Assembly: GCA_951813065.1 (NCBI GenBank)
Contig: CATOTH010000010.1
Location: 1 to 64,000, forward strand
Direction of reading: 5' to 3'
DNA from: an uncultured Bryobacterales bacterium
GTDB taxonomy: Bacteria; Acidobacteriota; Terriglobia; Bryobacterales; UBA6623
DNA: 64,000 nucleotides
Program-made: the position numbers and the translations under genes
Notes under the pieces: generated by a model
What the model saw: only the letters and a program-made list of their open reading frames with translations
The model's database searches: none
What the model was told of the DNA's origin: nothing
Shown here: positions 1 to 9,165 of the stretch, one piece after another
Layout: each line of letters begins with the position of its first letter
Numbering within the stretch: position 1 is the first letter of the stretch

Positions 1-1104
1 GGTCTTGACCGTCTCGAGGTTGCACATGTGCCGAAAGATCGGGTACTCGTCGGTGATGCCATTGGCCCCCCAGCAGATCACGGGCCCGGCGCGCGACCTC
101 CAGCGCTATCGCGGCGTATTGCGTTTGATCATCGAGACGTGGGCGTGGTGTTGCCGGCCCTTGTCCTTCAGGCGCGTGACCTGCAGCGTGATGAATTGCG
201 CCTTGGTGATTTCGGTGATCATCCAGGCGAGTTCGTTCTGAACTAGTTGGTGAGAGGCGATCGGCCGATCATCAAACTGGGTTCGCAGGATCGTGTACTG
301 CCGCGCGCAGTCGTAGCAGGCCATGGCCGCCCCAATCGTGCCCCAGGCGATTCCCAGCCTGGCGTTGGTCAGGCAACCCAGGGCGGCCTTCAGGCCCTTG
401 CCGTTGGGCAGGATGTTCCCGGCCGGGATCCGGACGTTGCTCAGTCCCACGCTCGACGTTGTCGAGGCACGCATCGAAAGCTTGTTGTGCAGGTCCACGG
501 CCGTGAACCCCGGCGTGTCCGTTTCCACGAGAAACCCTTGGATGTGGTCGCTGTCTTCGAGCTTTGCCCAGACGACCGCCAGGTCCGCCAGAGAGCCGTT
601 CGTGATCCAGGTCTTCTCGCCGTTGAGCACGTAGCTGTGGCCGTCCCGCACGGCACGTGTCAGCATGCCGCTTGGATTGGATCCGAAGTTGGGCTCGGTC
701 AGCGCAAAGCACCCCATCACCTGGCCTTGCTGCATCTTGGGGAGCCAGCGCTCCTTCTGCTCGTCCGATCCGCAGGAGTAGATGGCGTACATCGCGAGGC
801 TGCTCTGCACCGAGACGAAGCTGCGCAGCGCGGTGTCGCCTCGCTCGAGCTCTTGCATGACGAGCCCGTACTCGACATTGCTCAGTCCCGCGCAGCCGTA
901 GCCCTCCAGATTGGCTCCAAAGAAGCCCAGTTCAGCGATTGGCGCGGTCAGTTCGTTTGGGAACGTGCCGTCTCGGAAGTGCTGCGTGATCTGGGGGATG
1001 AACCGGTCTTCGACGAACTGGCGGGCCGTCTGCCGCACCATCAACTCCTCTTCGCTAAGCAGCGAATCGAACTCCATGAAGTCAACGCCTCGAAACTCAA
1101 ACAT
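1..1104 (-). pseudogene. Acyl-CoA dehydrogenase (glutaryl-CoA dehydrogenase-like), frameshifted near its C-terminus, partial
   Basis: The open frame covers 1104-106 and reads as an FAD-dependent acyl-CoA dehydrogenase of the glutaryl-CoA type. It has an N-terminal helical domain, the middle-domain stretch around FALTEPNFGS and WITNG, and the HHAHVSMIKRN segment of the C-terminal helical domain. Such enzymes oxidise acyl-CoA substrates and pass electrons to ETF. The frame stops abruptly after MIKRNTPR, but the expected continuation is visible in another frame, ending in residues like GITDEYPIFRHMCNLETVKT at the window edge. Two indels restore it: one base missing around 110-118, and one extra G in the six-base run at 66-71. 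The gene continues past position 1. This is either a decayed gene or two homopolymer-type sequence errors. The start at 1104 or the internal ATG nine codons later are both possible. Confidence 0.85.
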
Positions 1105-1229
1105 ATGCTCCTCGAAAGCCCATCGTAGCGCGGGCCGCCATGGGTGGATGTCCGTTTTCCGGGGATACCTCGCATGGCCCCTGCGATTGGCCGTTGCTCC
1201 CCGAATCGGAATATCCCCTGCGTGCTAGG

Positions 1230-1985
1230 ATGCGCGGAATGGATGTCGATACCGTCCGCGGGTGGGTTTTCGGCGCGACCCGGATTGTCGGGTTCACAGG
1301 CGCCGGCATCTCGACTGAGTCCGGTGTCCCCGACTTTCGCAGCCCGAATGGCGTCTGGGCCACGAACCGAATCGTTGATTTCCAGTCGTTCCTCTCGAGC
1401 GAGGAGGATCGGATCGAGTACTGGCGCCAGAAGGTCGCTGCCTGGCCGGCCATGCGCGAGGCTCGCCCGAACGCCGGGCATCACGCGTTTGTCCAGTTGC
1501 ATCGTAGCGGCAAGCTCGTGGCGCTGGTCACCCAGAACATAGAGCGCTTGCATCAGCGGGCCGGGCTGCCGCCGGAAACGGTGCTCGAGCTGCACGGCAC
1601 GACGACCGAGGCGGTCTGCCTTGAATGCGGGGACCGGATCACCTCCGACGAGGCTTGCGAGCGCGTGCTGGGCGGAGAGCGAGCGCCTCGCTGCAAGGCT
1701 TGTGAAGGGCTGCTCAAGCCCGCAACGATCTCCTTCGGCCAGTCCATGCCATGGGATGTGATGCAGCAGGCCCAGGACGCCGCCGAGAACTGCGAGTTGC
1801 TATTGGCGGTCGGCTCGTCGCTGGTTGTCGAGCCGGCGGCATCCATTCCGCGCGTGGCTAAGCACGCCGGTGCGCGCCTGGTAATCGTTAACCGCGACCC
1901 AACTCCGCTCGATCCCATAGCGGACGCTGTTCTGAGGGGAGAGATCGGCACAATCCTGCCAGCGTTGGTGGGTGCTGTCGCGTGA
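1230..1985 (+). CDS. Sir2-family NAD-dependent protein deacylase
   Basis: Sirtuin that removes acyl groups from protein lysines using NAD+, giving nicotinamide and O-acyl-ADP-ribose; cytoplasmic. The NAD-binding motif GAGISTESGVPDFRS lies near the N-terminus, followed by TQNIERLHQRAG, the catalytic-histidine motif ELHGTT, two CxxC zinc pairs (CLEC and CKAC) and the Rossmann motif GSSLVVEPA. A glutamate replaces the usual Asp in TQNID, a mild deviation. The open frame extends upstream to 1140, but that part does not look like sirtuin. I place the start at the ATG at 1230 (MRGMDV), with 1239 as an alternative. The gene lies head to head with the acyl-CoA dehydrogenase, and mutM follows 60 bases downstream on the same strand. 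About 250 residues is normal for the family. Confidence 0.93.
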   Translation: MRGMDVDTVRGWVFGATRIVGFTGAGISTESGVPDFRSPNGVWATNRIVDFQSFLSSEEDRIEYWRQKVAAWPAMREARPNAGHHAFVQLHRSGKLVALVTQNIERLHQRAGLPPETVLELHGTTTEAVCLECGDRITSDEACERVLGGERAPRCKACEGLLKPATISFGQSMPWDVMQQAQDAAENCELLLAVGSSLVVEPAASIPRVAKHAGARLVIVNRDPTPLDPIADAVLRGEIGTILPALVGAVA

Positions 1986-2045
1986 TCCCTGAACGGTCTC
2001 AAGGGTTGATCCTCCTCGCTGAGCGCCATTGCAACCGAGCACCCT

Positions 2046-2852
2046 ATGCCTGAACTGCCTGAAGTCGAGACGGTGCGGCGGACGCTCGCGCCCGCCGTCG
2101 AAGGCGGTTGCATCGCAGCTGTCCGGTTTTACTGGACGCGCACCTGCGCAGGCGACGCGGACCAGACCGCGGCGATACTGGCTGGCCAAGAGATCGAGCG
2201 GCTCGACCGCCACGGCAAGTACCTGGTGTTCCGGCTCCGCAAGCACGGGCGTCCGTCAGTGCTCGTGATTCACCTGCGGATGACCGGGAACCTGCTGTTG
2301 AATGCAATGCCCGACCGCTTCACCCGGGCCGAAATGCAATTGGAAGGGGGCACGACGCTGGTATTCCACGACATGCGCAAATTCGGGCGCTGGCAGTGGT
2401 CCGAGGAACTGCCGCCCCGCCTTGCCCAGCTAGGCCCGGAACCACTGGAAATCAATTTCGACGAGTTCGCGGCGAGCCTATCGGAGCGCAGGAAACGGCT
2501 CAAGGCGTTGCTTCTGGACCAGGACTTCCTCCGGGGGCTCGGCAACATCTACGCGGACGAGGCGCTGTTCCGCGCTCGCTTGCACCCAGAGCGTCTCGGC
2601 GCGTCGCTGAGCCGGAGGAAGGCACGCGACCTGCACGGCGCGATCCAGGCGGTATTGCGCGACGCCATCCAGGCGGGAGGCACCACCATAGACAACTTCG
2701 TTGACGGGCAGGGAAGCCGCGGGTACTTCCAGTTGCAGGTCAAGGTCTACCGCAAGACCGGCCAGCCGTGCCCGACCTGCGCGACACCGGTGCGACGCAT
2801 TCTGGTGGCGCAGCGCAGCACTCACTACTGCCCGCGCTGCCAGCGGCGCTAA
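2046..2852 (+). CDS. mutM: Formamidopyrimidine-DNA glycosylase
   Basis: Bifunctional base-excision repair enzyme that removes oxidised purines such as 8-oxoguanine and nicks the abasic site. The N-terminus PELPEVETVRR carries the catalytic proline and glutamate exposed after Met removal. The helix-two-turn-helix region includes LLLDQDFLRGLGNIYADE. The C-terminus has a four-cysteine zinc finger (CPTC, then CPRC) with the QRSTHYCPRCQ tail typical of the family. Length, 268 residues, is standard. It sits 60 bases after the Sir2 gene and 12 bases before the menC-like gene, so the three may be co-transcribed. The sequence is intact. Confidence 0.97.
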   Translation: MPELPEVETVRRTLAPAVEGGCIAAVRFYWTRTCAGDADQTAAILAGQEIERLDRHGKYLVFRLRKHGRPSVLVIHLRMTGNLLLNAMPDRFTRAEMQLEGGTTLVFHDMRKFGRWQWSEELPPRLAQLGPEPLEINFDEFAASLSERRKRLKALLLDQDFLRGLGNIYADEALFRARLHPERLGASLSRRKARDLHGAIQAVLRDAIQAGGTTIDNFVDGQGSRGYFQLQVKVYRKTGQPCPTCATPVRRILVAQRSTHYCPRCQRR

Positions 2853-2864
2853 CGGGAGGGGCCG

Positions 2865-3974
2865 ATGCGGTTGAAGAGGATCCGCCTGCGACAGATTCGC
2901 ATGCCGCTGGTCCACCATTTCGAGACCAGCTTCGGGCGCACCCATGAACGCCGCATCGTTCTCGTCGAGGTCGAGGATGGGGATGGTGCCGTCGGGTGGG
3001 GAGAGGTCACCTGCGGGGAAGCGCCTTTCTACAACGAAGAGTGGGTGGACGCGGCATGGCTCGTGCTGCGGGATTTCGCCGGTCCCCGTGTTCTGGGCAC
3101 CGAATTCTCTTCGGCTGACCAGATCGGGAGCCTGATGGCGGTTGTCCGGGGTCACCGCATGGCGCGCGGAGGCGTGGAGGCCGCTTGCTGGGAATTGGAA
3201 GCCCGCAGGACCGGGCAACCCCTGTGGCAGCTCATCGGGGGTACGCGGGACGAGACGTCCTCCGGCGTGTCCATCGGCATTCAGGACACTGTACCTGCGT
3301 TGCTCGATCTCATCGCAATCGAGGTGGAAGCGGGCTACCAGCGGATCAAGATCAAGATCAAACCGGGATGGGACGTGGAGGTCGTCAGAGCCGTACGTGA
3401 GCGATTTCCAGAGGTGCCGTTGATGGCGGATGCGAACTCGGCGTACACCCTGGATGACCTGCAGGTACTCAAGGCCCTTGACGAATTTGACCTGATGATG
3501 CTCGAGCAGCCGCTGGGGCATGACGAGATCTTCGATCACGCGGCCCTTCAGCGGGAACTCCGGACTCCGATCTGCCTTGACGAGTGCATACGCACCGACC
3601 ATCAGGCAGCCCAGGCGATTCGGCTCGGCGCGTGCCGCATCGTCAATATCAAGCTGGGGCGAGTCGGGGGGTATGCCGAGGCAATCCGCATCCACGACAC
3701 TTGCCGAGACGCCGGCGTGCCAGTCTGGTGCGGGGGCATGCTCGAGTCCGGAATCGGCCGGGCTCACAATATCGCCCTATCGTCGCTGGAGAACTTCACG
3801 CTGCCCGGGGACGTGTCCGCGTCCAAGCGCTATTGGAAGCAAGACATCATCGAGCCAGCGGTCGAGGTCTCCCCTGATGGCAGAATCGGGATGCGCGATC
3901 AGGCCGGGCTCGGCTATGCCCTCGACATGGATCGCATTGACGCCTTGACGGAGCGTTGTGAGGATCTGACCTAG
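2865..3974 (+). CDS. menC: o-Succinylbenzoate synthase / N-acylamino acid racemase (enolase superfamily)
   Basis: Enolase-superfamily enzyme of the OSBS/NAAAR group. In menaquinone synthesis it dehydrates SHCHC to o-succinylbenzoate; close homologues also racemise N-acylamino acids, so the substrate is not settled by sequence. The barrel shows KIKIKPG (catalytic lysine pair), MADANSAY and MLEQPL and LDE (the three metal-binding acids), and NIKLGRVGG (the second catalytic lysine). The C-terminal WCGGMLESGIGRAHN and LPGDVSAS segments are typical of this subgroup. Length is 369 residues. It starts 12 bases after mutM, preceded by a GGGAGGGG ribosome binding site. No other men genes are in the window, so the menaquinone role rests on family membership alone. 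Confidence 0.9.
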   Translation: MRLKRIRLRQIRMPLVHHFETSFGRTHERRIVLVEVEDGDGAVGWGEVTCGEAPFYNEEWVDAAWLVLRDFAGPRVLGTEFSSADQIGSLMAVVRGHRMARGGVEAACWELEARRTGQPLWQLIGGTRDETSSGVSIGIQDTVPALLDLIAIEVEAGYQRIKIKIKPGWDVEVVRAVRERFPEVPLMADANSAYTLDDLQVLKALDEFDLMMLEQPLGHDEIFDHAALQRELRTPICLDECIRTDHQAAQAIRLGACRIVNIKLGRVGGYAEAIRIHDTCRDAGVPVWCGGMLESGIGRAHNIALSSLENFTLPGDVSASKRYWKQDIIEPAVEVSPDGRIGMRDQAGLGYALDMDRIDALTERCEDLT

Positions 3975-3993
3975 GCCGGACTGCCAGGCGCTC

Positions 3994-4791
3994 TTATCCC
4001 GTTGTCTCGTCCTCGGGCTCACGGACCAGAACGATTGTGAGGTTATCCGGGGCACCGCAGCTCAGCACGGATTGGATTAACGCGGCTGCCTTGCTTTCCA
4101 GACTCGCATCACTGGCAAGAGCCTCGGAAATCGCCTCGGCCGAAACCTCACCATGCAGGCCGTCGCTACATAGCAGCAGGATGTCGCCCGCCGTGAAGTC
4201 CGCCTCGACCGTGTCGGCATTTACCGTGCTCTCGGCACCGACAGCCTTGGTCAGCACATGCCGGTACGGATGGTGCTTCACCTGCTCCGGGCTGAGGGAT
4301 TTCGCGTATTCGCGGACCCAGGTGTGATCTTCCGTCAGGCATTCCAGCTGGCCGCCCGACAGCCGGTAGGCCCGGCTGTCTCCGGCGTTAACGATCCATG
4401 CCTTGCCTTCGCGCACGAGCGCGGCCGTGACGGTTGTTCCCATGCCCTCCAGTGCGGGATCGTTCTGGGCTTCCCTACGGATGCAGCGGTTGGCGAGTTC
4501 GATCGCCTCGACCACTGTGCCAGCGTCCAGGGCGTTTCCGGCAGCCCGCGCGCGGTCCGCCAGCGTGCGAACCGCGATCGCCGAAGCCCTCTCGCCGGCA
4601 TTGGCGCCACCCATGCCGTCGGCGACCACGAAGAAGCCGATTTCCGGCACGCAGTCATACGAATCCTCGTTGTTCCGCCGAACCAGCCCTACGTGGGTCT
4701 GTCCCCAGGATTCGATCATTGCGGGAGGCATGAGATTAGCACAGGGCGCGGCCGTTGACGAACTGTTCGAAACGGCTTCCACCGGTTGCAT
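3994..4791 (-). CDS. PP2C-family serine/threonine protein phosphatase
   Basis: Soluble metal-dependent phosphatase of the Stp/PrpC type that reverses Ser/Thr kinase phosphorylation. Characteristic acids coordinating Mn/Mg are seen in RRNNEDSYD, VADGMGG, LLLCSDGLHGEV and GAPDNLTIVLV. A signature TVTAALVREGKAWIVNAGDSRAY lies in the middle of the protein. The first 20-24 residues (rich in Ser and Ala) look non-homologous; ATG at 4731 or 4719 (MIESWGQTHVG) is a plausible true start. It converges on the menC-like gene with only about 20 bases between the stop codons. No partner kinase is in the window. Confidence 0.93.
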   Translation of the reverse strand: MQPVEAVSNSSSTAAPCANLMPPAMIESWGQTHVGLVRRNNEDSYDCVPEIGFFVVADGMGGANAGERASAIAVRTLADRARAAGNALDAGTVVEAIELANRCIRREAQNDPALEGMGTTVTAALVREGKAWIVNAGDSRAYRLSGGQLECLTEDHTWVREYAKSLSPEQVKHHPYRHVLTKAVGAESTVNADTVEADFTAGDILLLCSDGLHGEVSAEAISEALASDASLESKAAALIQSVLSCGAPDNLTIVLVREPEDETTG

Positions 4792-4906
4792 CCGAAGGTA
4801 ATCACTTTCGTGTATCCCGGCAAGGATCAGTCTCGCAGTTTGACAGCCATGCAGCGTGAAGTATCTGTCCTGGCCAAGGGCTCGCTACGACATACGCCAA
4901 TGAGCA

Positions 4907-6634
4907 TTAGAGGTACTTGTCTCCAGTCCATTCGGGTATTTTCTGATCGTTCCGGAGTCGCGCCCGTTGTGCGAGCGCACCGCCGAAGAGTTTGTCTAGA
5001 TCGGTCGAGGAAGGTTGTTCGATACCGGGTAGACTTGAGGTCGCCTCGATCACGAATCTCTCGTGAATCGCTGGGTCTGAGGAGCCATACGCGGCTTCCC
5101 ACCATGACATGATTCGATCTCGGGCTGCCACCATCAGGTGAGCGCTGGGCAATTGCGCTTTCTTCTCGCGCATATTGACGATATGGTTCGTCGGCATCAG
5201 ATTCCACAAGTCTGAACATGGCCATGCCGACCACGGGAAGCAATGGTCCATGTTGAGAGAGTTCCGTGACAGCGCCTTGCCGCTCCAAACGCAGTACAGC
5301 TTCCTTGAGCCGAGCAGTTGCCCAGCGCGCTGCCTGGCAAGACCCACATCTCTCGTCGGGTCGGCCCAGGTCATCGCGGCCGCCAAGCGGTCCTTCGGAA
5401 GGACCCGGTCCTGGCGTTTGCCGTATCGCTGCATCAACCGAATCCACTCCTCGACGAGAGCCGGTTCGACCCAAACCGTAAATCGTTGGAGAGACTGCCA
5501 GATCCTCCATGGGACCCGCATCTCTCCAAAGCTTCGAAGATAGTCTTCGTCCAGGACCAAGGTATTGGGGGCGTGGAGCCCGGACCCGGTGGGCCTCACT
5601 TGGAGAATCGGCGTGCCGTCCGGAAACGTCATGTGTTTCGCAGGCATCTTTTGGATCGTCTTGGCGACGTCACGGAGTGCATGATGAAGGGAGCCCACGC
5701 TAGACCCGCCGACCCGCATCCCAACTCGCAGATCGAGGTTTGAGAAAGCCGCGAGCTTCTCGAAGGCCGATCCCGCGAACCCCAGCCGTAGCCCACCCTT
5801 GAGATTCTGGGGGCTCTGCGGAAAGTCGTTATCGAGCAGCGGCTTGTACAGTCGGAGCCAGGTCAGCGCGACCAATCCGAGGGGAACAGAGACCCAGTCA
5901 TCGTCCAACCGTCGGGTCAGTCCAGCGGCACCGTCGGCAATGCGGCAGACCGAGCGGAGCAGACCAAGCTTGTAGGTAGAACTCTTGCTGTCATTCAGGA
6001 TCACATGCCGCAACAGAGGAAGTGCGTCAGTTCCGTCGTCCGGGAGCCGTAGCGCGTAGTTTGTCCAATGAACGCTTTCCCTGCCCAGCAAATCGCTGCG
6101 ACTAGTCTCGCGTTGGACGATCGTTCCGTGATTCCTGGCAAGTGATGGGATCTCGTTACCATCGATTGGGTACATTTCGCGATCCGCGTCTGTCGGGCCG
6201 ATCCGCAGAGAAATGACGACGATGCCTCCTGGTTTGAGAAGGTTGACGAGCTTCCGAAATGCTCTCTGACGTTGGCCGGGTGGGAGATGCATCCACACCG
6301 CGTTCACCAGAATCATGTCGAACGACACGCCCTTTCGGTACGTACTGTCCAGTTCGGGAAGCGAGTCGTTCATCCAGCACACGGAGGCCGAGGGGTGGAG
6401 CCTGCAGGCGATCTCACGCATTGCCCTGGAAGGCTCCACGGCGAACACGTCAAAGCCCTTGCTTGCGAACCAAGCTGCGTCTCGCCCGGTCCCCGATCCG
6501 ACATCCAGCACGAGGGCTGGCGGCTCCGGCAGCAGGTCCGTCATCCAGTCATGCAAGGAATCCGGATTCACCGATTCGTACTTTGGCGTAACTGCACTCG
6601 CGTGCTTGTTGTACCAGGCGACCGAGTCCTTCAT
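4907..6634 (-). CDS. Fusion of a SAM-dependent methyltransferase with an HNH endonuclease domain
   Basis: A 575-residue single polypeptide. Residues about 1-190 are a class I methyltransferase: motif I is VLDVGSGTGRDAAWF, followed by an acidic AVEPS strand and an AVWMHLPP motif IV-like segment. The middle, about 200-430, is a helical region containing RHVILNDSKSSTYKLGLLR, which does not match an assigned domain I know. The C-terminal part has an HNH nuclease core: YCVWSGKAL, then NMDHCFPWSAW and WNLMPTNHIVN (the D-H, N and following N/H of a beta-beta-alpha-metal fold). A modifying and a cutting domain in one chain fits DNA restriction-modification or phage defence, but the methyltransferase could act on something other than DNA. 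No specificity subunit, helicase or TA partner is adjacent, and the flanking genes are housekeeping. Start ATG at 6634. Confidence 0.82.
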   Translation of the reverse strand: MKDSVAWYNKHASAVTPKYESVNPDSLHDWMTDLLPEPPALVLDVGSGTGRDAAWFASKGFDVFAVEPSRAMREIACRLHPSASVCWMNDSLPELDSTYRKGVSFDMILVNAVWMHLPPGQRQRAFRKLVNLLKPGGIVVISLRIGPTDADREMYPIDGNEIPSLARNHGTIVQRETSRSDLLGRESVHWTNYALRLPDDGTDALPLLRHVILNDSKSSTYKLGLLRSVCRIADGAAGLTRRLDDDWVSVPLGLVALTWLRLYKPLLDNDFPQSPQNLKGGLRLGFAGSAFEKLAAFSNLDLRVGMRVGGSSVGSLHHALRDVAKTIQKMPAKHMTFPDGTPILQVRPTGSGLHAPNTLVLDEDYLRSFGEMRVPWRIWQSLQRFTVWVEPALVEEWIRLMQRYGKRQDRVLPKDRLAAAMTWADPTRDVGLARQRAGQLLGSRKLYCVWSGKALSRNSLNMDHCFPWSAWPCSDLWNLMPTNHIVNMREKKAQLPSAHLMVAARDRIMSWWEAAYGSSDPAIHERFVIEATSSLPGIEQPSSTDLDKLFGGALAQRARLRNDQKIPEWTGDKYL

Positions 6635-6709
6635 CGCCCTCTGAATCGCGGCAAGACCACTGTTCAGTGCCTCTCAGTTAGCGCCTGTATGAACCAGACC
6701 CCCTGATGG

Positions 6710-7648
6710 TTACCTTCTTGCGACATCTGTTACCGTTCCCGTAGTCTCGCCTACTCGCACCACCGTGTCAGGCACGGCGGCCAGTCTCTTCACGATCGCA
6801 AATCCGCGGCCATTGTCACCGTTCGCCGTTCCGGGCGTCGGCGAGGTCAGGACTCCCACCTCGGCACCGTCGTAGCGGACAGTCAGGTCCTGGGGTAGTT
6901 TCGCGGAATCCAATTCGACACCCACCAGCAGACGCCTGACCCTGCCCTGGGAGCGCACACGCTCGACGATTTCCTGGCCCGTGTAGCATCCCTTGGTGAA
7001 CGAGACAGCCTGAAGCTGCTGAGTCTCATGGGGGATGTTTCTGGGACCGAAGTCCACGCCAAACCGCGGGATTCCGTGGAGCACTCGCAGCGCTTCCCCA
7101 GACTCTTCCGAGGCGGGGGCGGCGCCGCGCGATTCCAGTTTGTCGATCAGCCGATCGCGATCCGAGAGCGGGGCGGAGATTCGAAATCCCTCGACCGCGC
7201 CGATTGGAGCCCGGTAGATGGTGAACGAGTTGGCCTTGACGAACGCCAGGGGCGCATCGGGAAGCTGCTGGCTGAGGCTTGCCACGATGTCCCGAGAGGA
7301 GGGTCCGGCAACTTCCAGCAACGCGGTCGAGGGACCGATGTCCTCCAGCGTCACGTCGTCCATGATGATGTAGCTCTCGATGTGGGTGAGAAGGGAGCCA
7401 GCGGCGTCAGGCTCGGAGTCGATGACGAGATGGTCATCGTGAACGAAAATGTTGCTGTCTGCCTGGATGTGCCCCTGGGCGTCCAGGAAGAAGGAATACA
7501 CGCCCTGCCCCGGAGCAAGACTCTCGACGGCATTGCTCGCGATAGCATGAATGAGGCGGGCGCGATCGGCCCCTGTCGCCTTGAGCCTGCCCCGCGAGGA
7601 AAGATCACGCCATGCGGCGGCTTGCCTCAGTGCTTCGTAGCCCCGCAC
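6710..7648 (-). CDS. ygfZ: YgfZ/GcvT-like tRNA-modifying, folate-binding protein
   Basis: Folate-binding protein related to the T-protein of glycine cleavage. The YgfZ family supports Fe-S cluster enzymes, including the tRNA thiomethylase MiaB. The diagnostic motif KGCYTGQEIVERVRSQGRVRR is present in its C-terminal half, and the glycine-cleavage T barrel C-terminal domain follows (GVLTSPTPG). About 312 residues is normal. The start is a GTG at 7648. The gene is divergent from the MBL-fold hydrolase, with only about 23 bases between the two starts, so the promoters must overlap. Confidence 0.9.
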   Translation of the reverse strand: MRGYEALRQAAAWRDLSSRGRLKATGADRARLIHAIASNAVESLAPGQGVYSFFLDAQGHIQADSNIFVHDDHLVIDSEPDAAGSLLTHIESYIIMDDVTLEDIGPSTALLEVAGPSSRDIVASLSQQLPDAPLAFVKANSFTIYRAPIGAVEGFRISAPLSDRDRLIDKLESRGAAPASEESGEALRVLHGIPRFGVDFGPRNIPHETQQLQAVSFTKGCYTGQEIVERVRSQGRVRRLLVGVELDSAKLPQDLTVRYDGAEVGVLTSPTPGTANGDNGRGFAIVKRLAAVPDTVVRVGETTGTVTDVARR

Positions 7649-7671
7649 CTGCGATTGCTAGCATACCAACG

Positions 7672-8304
7672 ATGATTCACGAGGTTTTTCCGGTCGGGCC
7701 GTTGCAGTGCAATTGCTCCGTGATTGGCGACGAGGAGACGCGCGAAGCGATCGTGATCGATCCGGGTGCTGAAATCGAGCGCATCGAGTCCGTGCTCGAG
7801 GAGCATGGCCTGACGGTCAAGTGGATCGTTGTCACGCACGCTCATATCGATCACATCGGCGGTGCCGGCAAGCTGCGCGCCAAGACTGGCGCCCCCGTGC
7901 TAATGAACGAAAACGATTTAGCTCTGGTTGGCTACCTGGACCGGCAGGCCGCATGGGTCGGCATGCCGGAGCCGGAAGGCGTTGAAATCGATGCCACGCT
8001 CAAGGACGGAGATACGCTCGATCTTGCGGGAACGCGGTTCGACGTGCTCCACACGCCGGGCCACACCCAAGGCAGCGTGAGCCTGCTGATTCCGTCAGTG
8101 AACAGGCTCCTGGCTGGGGATACCCTGTTCCGCGACTCGATCGGCCGCACTGATCTTCCGGGAGGGGACCACCACCAGATCCTGAGTTCGATCAAGACCA
8201 AGTTACTGGCCCTGGACGATTCCGTGGAAGTTGTCTGCGGCCACGGCCCGGGCACGACGATCGGCAGGGAACGGGAACAAAATATGTTCCTGCGCGGACT
8301 CTGA
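7672..8304 (+). CDS. MBL-fold metallo-hydrolase (glyoxalase II-like)
   Basis: Zinc-dependent hydrolase of the metallo-beta-lactamase fold, small glyoxalase II-like subgroup (YcbL type). The metal-binding motif THAHIDHIGG is followed by HTPGHTQGS, AGDTLFRDSIGRTDLPGG and a final CGHGPGTTIGRE. The substrate is unknown; related proteins hydrolyse thioesters such as S-lactoylglutathione. The open frame begins at 7612, but the first 20 residues are not conserved, and ATG 7672 (MIHEVFPVGPLQCNC) matches the family N-terminus. The PfpI-like gene follows 35 bases downstream on the same strand. Confidence 0.93.
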   Translation: MIHEVFPVGPLQCNCSVIGDEETREAIVIDPGAEIERIESVLEEHGLTVKWIVVTHAHIDHIGGAGKLRAKTGAPVLMNENDLALVGYLDRQAAWVGMPEPEGVEIDATLKDGDTLDLAGTRFDVLHTPGHTQGSVSLLIPSVNRLLAGDTLFRDSIGRTDLPGGDHHQILSSIKTKLLALDDSVEVVCGHGPGTTIGREREQNMFLRGL

Positions 8305-8339
8305 GCCCGTCGCCCGCCGGGAAGCTAGAATCGTCAGGT

Positions 8340-8891
8340 ATGTCGAAGAAAATATTACTGGTTACCGGGGATTCGGGCGAGAGCTACGAGACCCTGTATG
8401 CACTGCATCGCTTCGAGGAGGCCGGTCACGAACCCGTGGTCGCGGCACCCTCGGCGCGTCGGTTGCACCTCGTGATGCATGACTTCGAACCGGGATGGGA
8501 CACGTATATCGAGCGGCAGGGATACGGCGTGTCGGCGGACATCGCGTTCGACGATGTTTCCGTCGACGAGTACGACGCGGTGCTGCTGCTCGGGGGCCGG
8601 GCTCCCGAGTTCCTGCGGCACATACCGCGCGTGATCGAGATTGTGCGCGAGTTCGCGAGCCAGCGAAAGCCTGTCTTCTCAATCTGCCACGGCATCCAGA
8701 TCCTCGTGGCTGCCAACCTCCTACAGGGACGAACCGTGACCTGCTACGAGCATGTGCGATCGGAGGCGGAGCGGGCAGGAGCCACGTACTCGACGAAGCA
8801 GGCCGTGCGCGACGGGAACATCGTCAGCGCCCAGACTTGGGAGTCGCACCCGCAGTTCTACCGCCGGGTCTTCGAGTGTCTCGACGGTTGA
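8340..8891 (+). CDS. DJ-1/PfpI family protein
   Basis: Member of the DJ-1/PfpI superfamily (class I glutamine amidotransferase-like fold), which includes cysteine-dependent glyoxalases, deglycases and proteases. The nucleophile elbow SICHGIQ holds the conserved cysteine, and the LLLGGRAPE strand and N-terminal ILLVTGDSGE match the family core. At 183 residues it is of standard size. It follows the MBL-fold hydrolase by 35 bases, so the two may be co-transcribed; both families include enzymes dealing with reactive carbonyl adducts, a suggestive but unproven link. The DNA after its stop is a decayed copy of the end of the downstream VWFA gene. Confidence 0.9.
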   Translation: MSKKILLVTGDSGESYETLYALHRFEEAGHEPVVAAPSARRLHLVMHDFEPGWDTYIERQGYGVSADIAFDDVSVDEYDAVLLLGGRAPEFLRHIPRVIEIVREFASQRKPVFSICHGIQILVAANLLQGRTVTCYEHVRSEAERAGATYSTKQAVRDGNIVSAQTWESHPQFYRRVFECLDG

Positions 8892-8895
8892 GCCC

Positions 8896-9165
8896 GGTTC
8901 CGACGGCGACCGATCATTCCGCACTCGCTGGGAGGAGAGGGAACTTCCGGAAGGTGATGGGGCGCGTGCTTGAGTTGGATGGCAGCATCGCGACAATCGT
9001 ATATTCGCCGGCCTCCACTTCTTCCGGGTCTAGCGCCACCAACTGCTGAAGCCGGTTGGCTTCGGCCTCGACAACCGCCCATCAGCCCTTGACCGGCAGT
9101 TGCTGGATTCGTGCGTGTTCGCGATAGGGTGTGATCTTCGGGCTAGCGTAACTTCGTTCGAAACC
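8896..9165 (-). pseudogene. Decayed copy of the 3' end of the VWFA-domain gene
   Basis: This stretch aligns by eye with 10540-10795, the last 75 or so codons of the VWFA-domain gene, in the same orientation. Shared runs include GGCAGCATCGCGACAATCGT and GATCTTCGGGCTAG, and reading-frame equivalents of the gene's final residues can be traced. Indels break the frame. The IS4-type transposase gene lies between the two copies. It is a remnant, not a gene. From 9165 to 9386 I see no further coding homology, only the probable leader of the transposase. Confidence 0.75.

Noticed and set aside
2478..3767. A 429-codon minus-strand open frame
   Set aside because: Antisense shadow of mutM and the menC-like gene, both of which are intact and motif-rich.
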